DNA from: an uncultured Eubacteriales bacterium
Lineage (GTDB): Bacteria > Bacillota > Clostridia > Peptostreptococcales > Anaerovoracaceae
Assembly (NCBI GenBank): GCA_900540145.1
Contig: UQEW01000055.1
Coordinates: 1 to 15,601, forward strand
Reading direction: 5' to 3'
DNA length: 15,601 nt
Each line of letters opens with the position of its first letter. Position 1 is the stretch's first letter. The translations under genes and the position numbers were made by a program. This document shows, piece after piece, positions 6,137-13,603 of the stretch. The notes beneath the pieces were generated by a model that saw only the letters and a program-made list of their open reading frames with translations, made no database searches and was not told the origin of the DNA.

Positions 6137-6151
6137 GTTAACAGTGATAAC
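6137..6151 (+). promoter_or_regulatory. Candidate TetR operator B, at the aro operon start
   Basis: The site reads GTTAAC-AGTGA-TAAC. AGTTA (6136-6140) and TAACT (6148-6152) are its inverted arms. It lies directly downstream of the predicted start of the aromatic transcript and has the same spacing and orientation relative to transcription as the site at the tetR start. A bound dimer would block promoter clearance. Confidence 0.6.
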
Positions 6152-6175
6152 TTAATATATGATTGAGGTGAAACT

Positions 6176-7366
6176 ATGATAAACCAACAGATGACGGAAA
6201 GAGGACAAAACAGTTCAGTTATAAGAGAACTGTTTGAATTCGGCAAACAGAGAAAAGCCATAGTAGGCGAGGATAAAGTATTTGATTTCAGCATAGGAAA
6301 TCCCAGCGTCCCATGCCCTGAGAAGATAACAGAGTGCATGATAAAACTTCTTCAGGAAGAAGAGCCTGTAGCGCTGCATGGCTATACTTCAGCAGCCGGA
6401 GATTTGGACACCCGAAAAGCTATTGCTGATTATATCAACGGCAAGTATTCTTTAGGCGCAGAGCCGCAGGACATATATATGACAGCCGGCGCGGCAGCGT
6501 CTCTTACTATTTCTCTCAAGTCGGTAGCATGTCAGGGAGAAGAGGTCATAGTCTTTACACCGTATTTTCCGGAGTACAAGGTATTTATAGAAAACAGCGG
6601 AGCAGTTACTGTGGAAGTACCTGTCGACAAGAACGACTTTCAGATAGACTTTGACGCTCTTGAAGACGCCTTTTCCGAGAAGACCGCGGCGGTTATTATC
6701 AATTCGCCTAACAATCCTACGGGGGCTGTGCTCACAGAAGAAACATTGAAAAAGCTGGGAGCTTTCCTTTCTGAGAAAGAGCAGAAATATGACAAAGAAA
6801 TCTATCTGATATCTGACGAGCCTTACAGAGAACTGGTTTACGGAGATGTGAAGCTGGCGTTCCCTGCCAATTATTACGATGATACGATAATTTGCTATTC
6901 CTATAGTAAATCTCTTTCATTGCCGGGAGAAAGAATCGGGTACATAATGGTTTCACCTAAAGCCAAAAGCAGAAGAAAACTTTTTGACACTGTTTGCGGA
7001 AGCGGCAGGAGCTTGGGATTTGTATGCGCTCCAAGTCTGCTGCAGTATGTGATAGGACGCAACCAGGGTCTTGTATCGGATCTTTCCGTGTATGAGGAAA
7101 ACAGAAAACTTATATATGATATCGTAACTGAGTGCGGCTTTGAAGCCATAAGACCGGACGGAGCTTTTTATCTGTTTGTAAAATCACCAAGCGGTGACGG
7201 CAATGAATTCTCTCAGAGAGCGAAAGAGTATGAGCTTCTGATAGTGCCAAGCGACAGCTTCGGCATGGAAGGATACGTGAGAATTTCTTACTGCGTAAGT
7301 AAAAAACAAATACAAGATTCAAAAGAAGCATTTGAAGCACTGGCAAAGAGTTACGGCTTAATATAA
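6176..7366 (+). CDS. PLP-dependent class I/II aminotransferase, probable aromatic amino acid aminotransferase
   Basis: The 396-residue protein has the fold-type I aminotransferase set. NSPNNPTG (176-183) gives the PLP-binding Asn, SDEPYREL (213-220) gives D214 and Y217, and SYSKSLSLPGERIGY gives the Schiff-base K245 and the phosphate-binding R253. YVRISYC near the C-terminus carries the substrate-carboxylate Arg. It would transfer an amino group between glutamate or aspartate and a 2-oxo acid in the cytoplasm. Being first in an operon that makes phenylpyruvate and 4-hydroxyphenylpyruvate, it most likely completes Phe and Tyr synthesis. The sequence alone does not exclude aspartate or another substrate. 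GAGGTG at 6165-6170 is the ribosome site. pheA follows after 30 bases. Confidence 0.88.
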   Translation: MINQQMTERGQNSSVIRELFEFGKQRKAIVGEDKVFDFSIGNPSVPCPEKITECMIKLLQEEEPVALHGYTSAAGDLDTRKAIADYINGKYSLGAEPQDIYMTAGAAASLTISLKSVACQGEEVIVFTPYFPEYKVFIENSGAVTVEVPVDKNDFQIDFDALEDAFSEKTAAVIINSPNNPTGAVLTEETLKKLGAFLSEKEQKYDKEIYLISDEPYRELVYGDVKLAFPANYYDDTIICYSYSKSLSLPGERIGYIMVSPKAKSRRKLFDTVCGSGRSLGFVCAPSLLQYVIGRNQGLVSDLSVYEENRKLIYDIVTECGFEAIRPDGAFYLFVKSPSGDGNEFSQRAKEYELLIVPSDSFGMEGYVRISYCVSKKQIQDSKEAFEALAKSYGLI

Positions 7367-7396
7367 TTTAGAGTAGGAGTAGTAACGCGTTAAAAT

Positions 7397-8497
7397 ATGG
7401 AAGATTTAAAAAACTTAAGGGAAAAAATTACTGACATAGATAATGAAATGGCAGACCTGTTTTCAAGGAGAATGGAACTGGTCAAACAGGTGGCCGTATA
7501 TAAACAGCACAAGGGATTGCCTGTGTTGGACGCCAAGAGAGAAGAGCAAGTCATAGCCGGAGGCATAGAGAGGATAAGCGACCCGGAGCTGAGACCGTAT
7601 TATATGACCTTCTTAAAAGGGACCATGAAAGTTTCCAGAAGCTATCAAAGCAAGCTGCTGGAAGGCGTTAAGGTGGCTTACTGCGGTACTGAGGGAGCTT
7701 TCGCTCATATTGCTGCTTCTCATCTGTTTCCGACAGCAAAGAAGGTACCATATACCAGCTTCAAAAAAGCCTATGAGGCAGTCGAGAACGGAGAATGCGA
7801 TTGCGCCGTGCTGCCGGTTGAGAACAGCTTTGCCGGAGATGTGGACCAAGTCAACGACCTGATGTTTCAAGGCCATCTCTTTATCAACGGCATGTATGAC
7901 CTGGCAGTTACCCATGATTTGCTGGGAATAGAAGGGACCACCCTTAAAGACATAAAAACGGTAGTAAGCCATTCTCAGGCGTTATCTCAATGCGCCTCTT
8001 TCATTAAAGAGAACGGATTTAAGGAAATAGAATATTCCAACACAGCTCTTGCAGCTCAATATGTGAAAGAACAAAACGACAAGAGCATAGCTGCTATAGC
8101 CAGCGCTGAATCAGCCAAGCTTATGGGTCTTGAAGTGATTGCCAGGAGCATAAACGATGACAGATCCAATACTACGAGGTTTGCGGTATTTTCGGCGTCA
8201 GATAATAGAGCTACAGGGGATAGCGGCAATACATATTTTTCCCTGGTATTTACGGCTCGCAACGAAGCAGGTTCTCTGGCCAAAGCTCTGGACATAATAG
8301 GAAAGCATGGATTTAACATGCGTACTCTGCGCTCAAGACCGATGCATGAACTGCTGTGGCAATACTATTTTTACGTAGAAGCCGCAGGAGACATCTACAG
8401 TGATAACGGCAGACAATGCGTAGAAGAGATGAAAGGATGCTGCGATAAGATAAAGATAGTCGGTTCGTACAACTCTCTTAAGCAGCAGGAAGCTTAG
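7397..8497 (+). CDS. pheA: Bifunctional chorismate mutase/prephenate dehydratase with ACT domain
   Basis: Three domains are visible in 366 residues. Residues 1-90 are an AroQ-type chorismate mutase with R8, R25, K36, D45, R48 and E49 in the positions of the E. coli catalytic residues. About 90-270 is prephenate dehydratase with the SNTTRF motif (T259-T260-R261-F262). About 278-360 is an ACT domain with GSLAKAL (292-298) and RSRP (312-315). The enzyme converts chorismate to prephenate and then phenylpyruvate, and the ACT domain normally gives Phe feedback inhibition. The usual ESRP reads RSRP here, a form I associate with clostridial homologues. The nearest ribosome-site-like sequence, AGGAGT (7375-7380), is 16 bases from the ATG, unusually far. 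An in-frame stop at 7391 excludes an earlier start. Confidence 0.95.
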   Translation: MEDLKNLREKITDIDNEMADLFSRRMELVKQVAVYKQHKGLPVLDAKREEQVIAGGIERISDPELRPYYMTFLKGTMKVSRSYQSKLLEGVKVAYCGTEGAFAHIAASHLFPTAKKVPYTSFKKAYEAVENGECDCAVLPVENSFAGDVDQVNDLMFQGHLFINGMYDLAVTHDLLGIEGTTLKDIKTVVSHSQALSQCASFIKENGFKEIEYSNTALAAQYVKEQNDKSIAAIASAESAKLMGLEVIARSINDDRSNTTRFAVFSASDNRATGDSGNTYFSLVFTARNEAGSLAKALDIIGKHGFNMRTLRSRPMHELLWQYYFYVEAAGDIYSDNGRQCVEEMKGCCDKIKIVGSYNSLKQQEA

Positions 8498-8524
8498 AAT
8501 GGATCAAACAGCAGGAGGGCTGAT

Positions 8525-9535
8525 ATGAAAATACCTGTAACGCTGGCAGAAAGAAATTATGATATTACTTTAGAACGCGGTGCTCTGAAAAAAGCAGGGG
8601 AAATACTGGACCTAAAAAGAAAGGTATTGATAGTTACAGACAGCGAAGTCCCATTTGAGTATTTGGAGACGGTAAGAAGAGCATGTAAGCAGTCTGTGAC
8701 AGCTACGGTAAAATCAGGCGAGGCATCAAAGAGTTTGGAAAATTTTGAAAAGCTTTGCCGTTTAATGCTGGAAGAAGGGTTTACGAGAAAGGACTGCGTA
8801 GTCGCTTTGGGCGGCGGAGTCATAGGAGACCTGGCAGGGTTCGCAGCGGCATGCTACATGAGAGGCATAGATTTTTACAACATACCTACAACACTGCTTT
8901 CGCAGGTAGATTCTTCTGTGGGAGGAAAGACTGCCATAGATTTGGCCGGTATCAAGAACATTGTCGGGGCCTTTTATCAGCCTAAAGGCGTATTGATAGA
9001 CCCTGAAGTACTGCAGACTTTAGACAGGGAGCAGTTTGCGTGTGGGGCGGCGGAGATCATCAAGATGGCTGCAACTTTCGATAAAGAGCTATTCGACATT
9101 ATACAGAAGTCAGGAATAGAAAGTCAATTGGACGAAGTTATCGCCGGAGCCCTAAAGATAAAAGCTCAAGTGGTAGCAAAAGATGAAAGAGAGGGCGGAC
9201 TGCGCAAAGCATTAAATTTCGGCCATACCATTGGTCATGGAATAGAAAGTGTGACAGCAATGCTTCACGGACAATGTGTAGCTCTCGGAATGCTGCCTAT
9301 GACATCGCCTGAACTGAGAGAAATTCTTGCAGACGTACTGATTGAAAACGGCCTTCCCGTAACTTGGGCAACATGTACAAAAGATAAGATAAATGTTATA
9401 GATGCGGTAATGCACGACAAGAAGGCTGAATCGGGCGGAGTGGTGACAGTCCATATGGATGAACTGGGAAGCTTTAACTTTGTGAAGATGGATAAAACTC
9501 AGCTTATTGCAGCCTATGAGGAGGTATGGGGATGA
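8525..9535 (+). CDS. aroB: 3-dehydroquinate synthase
   Basis: The 336-residue protein catalyses the second shikimate step, DAHP to 3-dehydroquinate, with NAD and a divalent metal. ALGGGVIGDLAGF (94-106) and IPTTLLSQVDSSVGGKTA (120-137) are the NAD- and substrate-binding signatures. Probable metal ligands are E177 (AAEIIK), H234 (NFGHTIGH) and H248 (LHGQC). The last motif has Q where most family members have E (HGE). Length is slightly short of the common 345-360. AGGAGGG ends five bases before the ATG. The gene ends by a four-base overlap with the preferred aroC start, implying translational coupling. Confidence 0.96.
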   Translation: MKIPVTLAERNYDITLERGALKKAGEILDLKRKVLIVTDSEVPFEYLETVRRACKQSVTATVKSGEASKSLENFEKLCRLMLEEGFTRKDCVVALGGGVIGDLAGFAAACYMRGIDFYNIPTTLLSQVDSSVGGKTAIDLAGIKNIVGAFYQPKGVLIDPEVLQTLDREQFACGAAEIIKMAATFDKELFDIIQKSGIESQLDEVIAGALKIKAQVVAKDEREGGLRKALNFGHTIGHGIESVTAMLHGQCVALGMLPMTSPELREILADVLIENGLPVTWATCTKDKINVIDAVMHDKKAESGGVVTVHMDELGSFNFVKMDKTQLIAAYEEVWG

Positions 9536-10623
9536 AAAATACTATAGGCAGTGCTTTGACTGTGACGCTCTTCGGAGAAAGTCACGGAGAAGCCATTGGC
9601 GCTGTGATAGACGGTCTTTCCCCGGGCATTGAGGTAGACATGGATTACATAAGGTCAAAGCTGGCTAAGCGAAGGCCTTACGGAAGCATCGCCACCAAAA
9701 GGAGAGAACCTGATGAGCCGGAATTCTTAAGCGGTGTTTTTAACGGATATACCACAGGCACCCCTTTGACACTGGTCATAAGAAACTGCGATACAAAAAG
9801 CGAACACTATGAAGATATAAAAAAGATGCCAAGACCGTCCCATGCCGATTTGACATCTTGGTACAAGTATGCAGGATTTCAAGATTATAGAGGCGGCGGG
9901 CATTTTTCAGGCAGGATAACAGCAGCGTTGGTCGCTGCAGGGGCTATAGTGATGAAGGCTTTGGAAAAAAAGAATATATATATAGGCACCCATATAAAGA
10001 ACTGCCACGGAATAGAAGACAGGGAGTTTGAAAATTACAAAAAAGATATTATGACTTTAGCTGATTTGCCCTTTCCTGTTTTAGACAAAACGCAAGCTAT
10101 AGCCATGGAAAAAGAGATAGCCGCTGCCGCCTCGGAGGGAGACAGCGTGGGAGGAATATTGGAAACGGCAGTGATAAACATGCTGCCCGGCGTAGGCGAA
10201 CCTTGGTTTGATACCATAGAAGGAATGCTGTCCCACAGCATATTTTCCATACCGGCAGTAAAAGGCATCGAATTCGGAGCAGGCTTCAATATGGCAGCCA
10301 TGAGAGGTTCTGAAGCCAACGACCGGTTTAGATACGAAGATGGAAAAATCGTCACCGTGACCAACCATAACGGAGGCATCAACGGAGGCATAACTAACGG
10401 CATGCCGATAATTTTCCGCACAGCTATAAAACCGACGCCTTCGATCTATAAGGCGCAGGAGACGGTAAACTTGGAAAACAAGGAAAATACTCAATTGGTT
10501 ATTCACGGAAGACATGACCCGGCCATAATCCACAGAGCCAGAATCGTAGTAGATGCTGTTACAGCCTTTACTATGGCAGACCTTTTGACGGTCAGATACG
10601 GAACAGATTTTTTTAAAGAATAA
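9532..10623 (+). CDS. aroC: Chorismate synthase
   Basis: The 363-residue protein carries GESHG (15-19, catalytic H18), RPSHAD (101-106, H104) and RGGGHFSGR (120-128). These are the FMN- and EPSP-binding signatures of chorismate synthase in its clostridial variant (RPSHAD and GGGHFSGR rather than RPGHAD and GGGRSSAR). It eliminates phosphate from EPSP to give chorismate and needs reduced FMN. An ATG two codons upstream (9526) is possible, but GAGGAGGT (9518-9525) abuts that one and is six bases from the ATG at 9532, which also makes the usual ATGA overlap with the aroB stop. Confidence 0.96.
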   Translation: MKNTIGSALTVTLFGESHGEAIGAVIDGLSPGIEVDMDYIRSKLAKRRPYGSIATKRREPDEPEFLSGVFNGYTTGTPLTLVIRNCDTKSEHYEDIKKMPRPSHADLTSWYKYAGFQDYRGGGHFSGRITAALVAAGAIVMKALEKKNIYIGTHIKNCHGIEDREFENYKKDIMTLADLPFPVLDKTQAIAMEKEIAAAASEGDSVGGILETAVINMLPGVGEPWFDTIEGMLSHSIFSIPAVKGIEFGAGFNMAAMRGSEANDRFRYEDGKIVTVTNHNGGINGGITNGMPIIFRTAIKPTPSIYKAQETVNLENKENTQLVIHGRHDPAIIHRARIVVDAVTAFTMADLLTVRYGTDFFKE

Positions 10624-10654
10624 AATGACAGCCGGATTTCTTAAGGAGCAGGAA

Positions 10655-11893
10655 ATGATGGAATACGGACTTATAGGAGCAAAGCTGGGTCACAGCTTCT
10701 CCAAAGATATTCATTCCAAGATAGGGAAATATGATTATCAACTGATAGAACTTACCGACCGGCAGCTTGATGAGTTTCTCAAAGAAAAGAATTTCAAAGC
10801 TGTTAACGTTACAATTCCATATAAACAGACAGTAATACCTTATTTAGATCATATGACGCAGGCTGCGTCAGATATAGGCGCAGTCAACTGCATAAGGAAC
10901 GATAACGGAAGACTTATCGGCCACAACACCGATTTTGACGGACTTTCAGCATTGATAAGACATGCAAGGGTAGACTTGGAAGGAAAAAAGGTGCTGATAC
11001 TGGGGACAGGAGGCACTTCGGATACAGCGAGCGCATTATGCAAGAGCTTTAAGGCTGCCGGCGCCGTAAAAGTAAGCCGAAGGAAGACAAACGGGGCAGT
11101 AACGTATGAAGAGGCATACAGCCGCCATAAGGACGCGCAGATAATCATCAATACTACACCTTGCGGAATGTATCCTGACATTTTCGCAAAACCCATTGAC
11201 ATAGACGGATTTGACGGCTTGGAAGGCGTAATCGATGTAATATATAATCCGTTAAGGAGCTTATTGATTACTGACGCAAAAGCAAAAAACATAAAGGCCG
11301 AGGGCGGTCTATATATGTTGGTAGCTCAGGCGGTCAGCGCTTCAGAGTTTTTTATGGACACAGAGTATGGCAGAGAGCTTACAGAAGACATATATGACGC
11401 CATGCTCAAGGATAAAGCCAATATAGTTTTGACGGGAATGCCGGCCAGCGGCAAGAGCACCATAGGAAAAGCAGTGGCCAAAAAGCTGAAAAGAGATTTT
11501 TACGATATAGACAGCATGGTGGAAGAACAAGCAGGAATGACCATATCCGATATGTTTGAAAAATACGGAGAAAGATATTTTCGCGATAGAGAGAGGACCG
11601 TCGCGGCGCAGCTGGCTTCAAAGAGCGGTGCAGTTATCGCCACAGGTGGAGGCACCGTCATAGAAGAAGAAAATGCTCGAAGGCTTAAAATGAATGGAAT
11701 CTTATTGTTCCTGGACAGAGATCCAAAGCTTCTCAGGCCTACAGCTGACAGACCTACAGCTTTTGACAGAGAGCAGATGATGAAGAGATATGATGAAAGA
11801 TACGATATTTACAGAGATAGAGCTGATTTTATCATAAAAAACGATGGCGCCGAAAAGACAGCCATAGATGAGATACTGAAGGAGTTCCAATGA
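10655..11893 (+). CDS. aroE/aroK: Bifunctional shikimate dehydrogenase-shikimate kinase (AroE-AroK fusion)
   Basis: One uninterrupted frame of 412 residues carries two enzymes. Residues 1 to about 245 are shikimate dehydrogenase: GLIGAKLGHSFSK, NVTIPYK with catalytic K57, NTDFDG with D93, the nucleotide loop LGTGGTS (116-122), then SRRK (141-144), which would suit NADP. About 255-412 is shikimate kinase: Walker A GMPASGKST (261-269), D284 and D286, R310 in YFRDRE, GGG (331-333), and the lid RPTADRP (361-367). It would turn 3-dehydroshikimate into shikimate and then shikimate 3-phosphate. Both catalytic sets look intact, and only about ten residues join the domains. An ATG at 10625 is open, but AAGGAG (10643-10648) favours 10655. 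It overlaps aroQ by four bases. Confidence 0.95.
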   Translation: MMEYGLIGAKLGHSFSKDIHSKIGKYDYQLIELTDRQLDEFLKEKNFKAVNVTIPYKQTVIPYLDHMTQAASDIGAVNCIRNDNGRLIGHNTDFDGLSALIRHARVDLEGKKVLILGTGGTSDTASALCKSFKAAGAVKVSRRKTNGAVTYEEAYSRHKDAQIIINTTPCGMYPDIFAKPIDIDGFDGLEGVIDVIYNPLRSLLITDAKAKNIKAEGGLYMLVAQAVSASEFFMDTEYGRELTEDIYDAMLKDKANIVLTGMPASGKSTIGKAVAKKLKRDFYDIDSMVEEQAGMTISDMFEKYGERYFRDRERTVAAQLASKSGAVIATGGGTVIEEENARRLKMNGILLFLDRDPKLLRPTADRPTAFDREQMMKRYDERYDIYRDRADFIIKNDGAEKTAIDEILKEFQ

Positions 11894-12399
11894 AATTTGT
11901 TGTAATTAACGGCCCCAATCTCAATATGCTGGGCATAAGAGAGCCGGATAAATACGGAAACGAAAGTTATTACGCTCTGCTTGAGCTGATAGCGGAGCAC
12001 TGTGAAAAAAAAGGCGTAGAAGTCGATTTTTTTCAATCCAATCACGAAGGAGACCTGGTGGACAGAATACAGCAAGCGTATTTTGAGCAAGTTGACGGAA
12101 TCGTCATCAACCCCGGAGCTTATACCCATACCAGCATAGCCCTTTTGGACGCTGTATCCGCTGCAAAGATACCTACTGCGGAAGTACACATTTCCAATGT
12201 AAAAGAAAGAGAAAATTTCAGGCAGATAAGCTATATAAGGCAGGCTTGCTGCTTTACCGTGATGGGAAAAGGATTTTTGGGCTACTTGGATGCCATAGAT
12301 TATTTGGTTAGCGTGCTGGAAAAAGAAAAGGCGAATAAGACAAGATCGGATAAGACAAAATCGGATGAGGTAAAATCGGAGAACGCAAATGAAGATTAG
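11890..12399 (+). CDS. aroQ: Type II 3-dehydroquinate dehydratase with a repetitive C-terminal tail
   Basis: The first 146 or so residues are a complete type II dehydroquinase: INGPNLNMLGIREPDKYG with R17 and catalytic Y22, INPGAYTHTS (73-82), and EVHISN with H100, followed by R111. The enzyme removes water from 3-dehydroquinate by trans elimination and normally forms a dodecamer. Family members are usually 140-150 aa. This one has a charged tail to residue 169 (KTRSD, KTKSD, EVKSE) encoded by a 15-bp tandem repeat, probably disordered and dispensable for catalysis. GGAG lies at 11881-11884, five bases before the ATG. The stop lies 11 bases inside aroA. Confidence 0.95.
   Translation: MKFVVINGPNLNMLGIREPDKYGNESYYALLELIAEHCEKKGVEVDFFQSNHEGDLVDRIQQAYFEQVDGIVINPGAYTHTSIALLDAVSAAKIPTAEVHISNVKERENFRQISYIRQACCFTVMGKGFLGYLDAIDYLVSVLEKEKANKTRSDKTKSDEVKSENANED
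12335..12379 (+). repeat. 15-bp tandem repeat, three copies, at the aroQ 3' end
   Basis: The units are ATAAGACAAGATCGG, ATAAGACAAAATCGG and ATGAGGTAAAATCGG. Units 1 and 2 differ at one base and units 2 and 3 at three. The period is a multiple of three, so the aroQ frame is kept. The last unit ends CGG directly before AG, forming the GGAG (12378-12381) that serves as aroA ribosome site. Confidence 0.85.
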
Positions 12400-13603
12400 A
12401 ATAAACGAAGGCAAAGCAAAGGGAATAGTGAAAGCACCGCCATCCAAAAGCATGGCGCACAGACTGCTGATATGCGCCGGTCTATCAAAAGGCACATGCA
12501 TCGTTCATGGCATAGTAAGATCGAAAGATGTGGAGGCCACCATGGACTGCCTCAGGGCTGTGGGAGTAAAGCTTGAAGAGGCTGAGGGCTCTATCAGAGT
12601 AACAGGAGCAGACATAAAAAATGCTTCAGCCGGGAAAATTTTGGACTGCGGTGAAAGCGGCAGCACCCTTAGATTTTTTGTTCCTTTATGCTTGATATCA
12701 GGAGCCAACGCTGTTTTGAGGGGCAGCAAGCGGCTTATGGAAAGACCTCTGGGAATATATAAGACCATGTGTGAAGACAGAGGGCTGTTGTTTTCTCAGG
12801 ATGAAACAAGCCTTATGGTTAAAGGCCCTCTAAAATCAGGGAATTTTAAGCTGGCAGGCAACATATCCAGCCAGTTTATCAGCGGATTGCTTTTCGCGCT
12901 TCCTCTTCTTGACGGAGACAGCGTAGTGACCATAACGCCTCCGATAGAAAGCCGTTCGTACATCAATATGACTATTTCTGCTTTGGCGTTGTTCGGAGTG
13001 GAGGCTTCTTGGCATGATGAGAAGACAATATATATAAAGGGAAATCAAGAATACAAATGCAGCGAAGCCTGGGTTGAGGGCGATTATTCCAACGCGGCTT
13101 TTTTCGAAGCTCTCAACGTTTTCGGAGGCGATGTCAAAATAGACAACTTACCTGAGAACAGCATCCAAGGAGACAGAGTATACGGTAAGATGTTTGATCA
13201 GCTAAAGAAAGGCACGCCTGCTTTAGATATTTCCGATTGTCCTGACCTGGCGCCCATACTGTTTGCGGTAGCAGCAGCTAAAAACGGCGGAGTGTTTTCC
13301 GGAACCAGGAGGCTTAAGATAAAAGAAAGCAGCAGGGCGGAAGTGATGACCGAAGAGCTTGCCAAGTTCGGAGTGTCATCGTCGGTCTATGATGATGAAG
13401 TCATAATATATCCGATAGAATTTAAGAAACCGTCCGGCGAACTTGACGGACACAACGACCACAGAATAGTCATGGCTGAAGCAATCCTTTTGACGCTGAC
13501 AGGCGGCGTTATAGATGGAGCTGAGGCTGTAACCAAAAGCTTTCCGGACTTTTTTGAAAAACTGAAATCTTTAGGAATCGAGGTGAAAGAGATTGAAGAT
13601 TAA
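12389..13603 (+). CDS. aroA: 3-phosphoshikimate 1-carboxyvinyltransferase (EPSP synthase)
   Basis: The 404-residue protein joins PEP to shikimate 3-phosphate. APPSKSMAHR (16-25) contains K20, S21 and R25, which bind shikimate 3-phosphate. Further signatures are CGESGSTLRF (87-96), SDCPDLAPI with the catalytic Asp, KESSRAEVM with the catalytic Glu, and DGHNDHRIVMA. In the PEP/glyphosate loop the residues matching E. coli G96, T97 and P101 are G, S and F. It is somewhat shorter than the 427-residue E. coli enzyme. GGAG at 12378-12381 lies seven bases before the ATG, and the gene starts inside aroQ. It overlaps tyrA by 11 bases, the same as the overlap on its left. Confidence 0.96.
   Translation: MKIRINEGKAKGIVKAPPSKSMAHRLLICAGLSKGTCIVHGIVRSKDVEATMDCLRAVGVKLEEAEGSIRVTGADIKNASAGKILDCGESGSTLRFFVPLCLISGANAVLRGSKRLMERPLGIYKTMCEDRGLLFSQDETSLMVKGPLKSGNFKLAGNISSQFISGLLFALPLLDGDSVVTITPPIESRSYINMTISALALFGVEASWHDEKTIYIKGNQEYKCSEAWVEGDYSNAAFFEALNVFGGDVKIDNLPENSIQGDRVYGKMFDQLKKGTPALDISDCPDLAPILFAVAAAKNGGVFSGTRRLKIKESSRAEVMTEELAKFGVSSSVYDDEVIIYPIEFKKPSGELDGHNDHRIVMAEAILLTLTGGVIDGAEAVTKSFPDFFEKLKSLGIEVKEIED

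Noticed and set aside
6129..6175. T-box or amino-acid attenuator ahead of the aro operon
   Set aside because: The predicted leader is about 40 bases with no terminator hairpin or T-box sequence. It is too short for either.
10625..10654. Upstream ATG for the aroE-aroK gene
   Set aside because: It lies one base after the aroC stop without a ribosome site. The AAGGAG at 10643-10648 serves the ATG at 10655, where family similarity begins.
12335..12379. Short tandem repeat as a CRISPR array
   Set aside because: The units are 15 bp, directly abutting, in frame within aroQ and without spacers, so it is a coding minisatellite.
11809..12501. Minus-strand 230-codon frame across aroK, aroQ and aroA
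   Set aside because: It overlaps three well-supported genes, and its hydrophobic, low-complexity composition is typical of an antisense frame.
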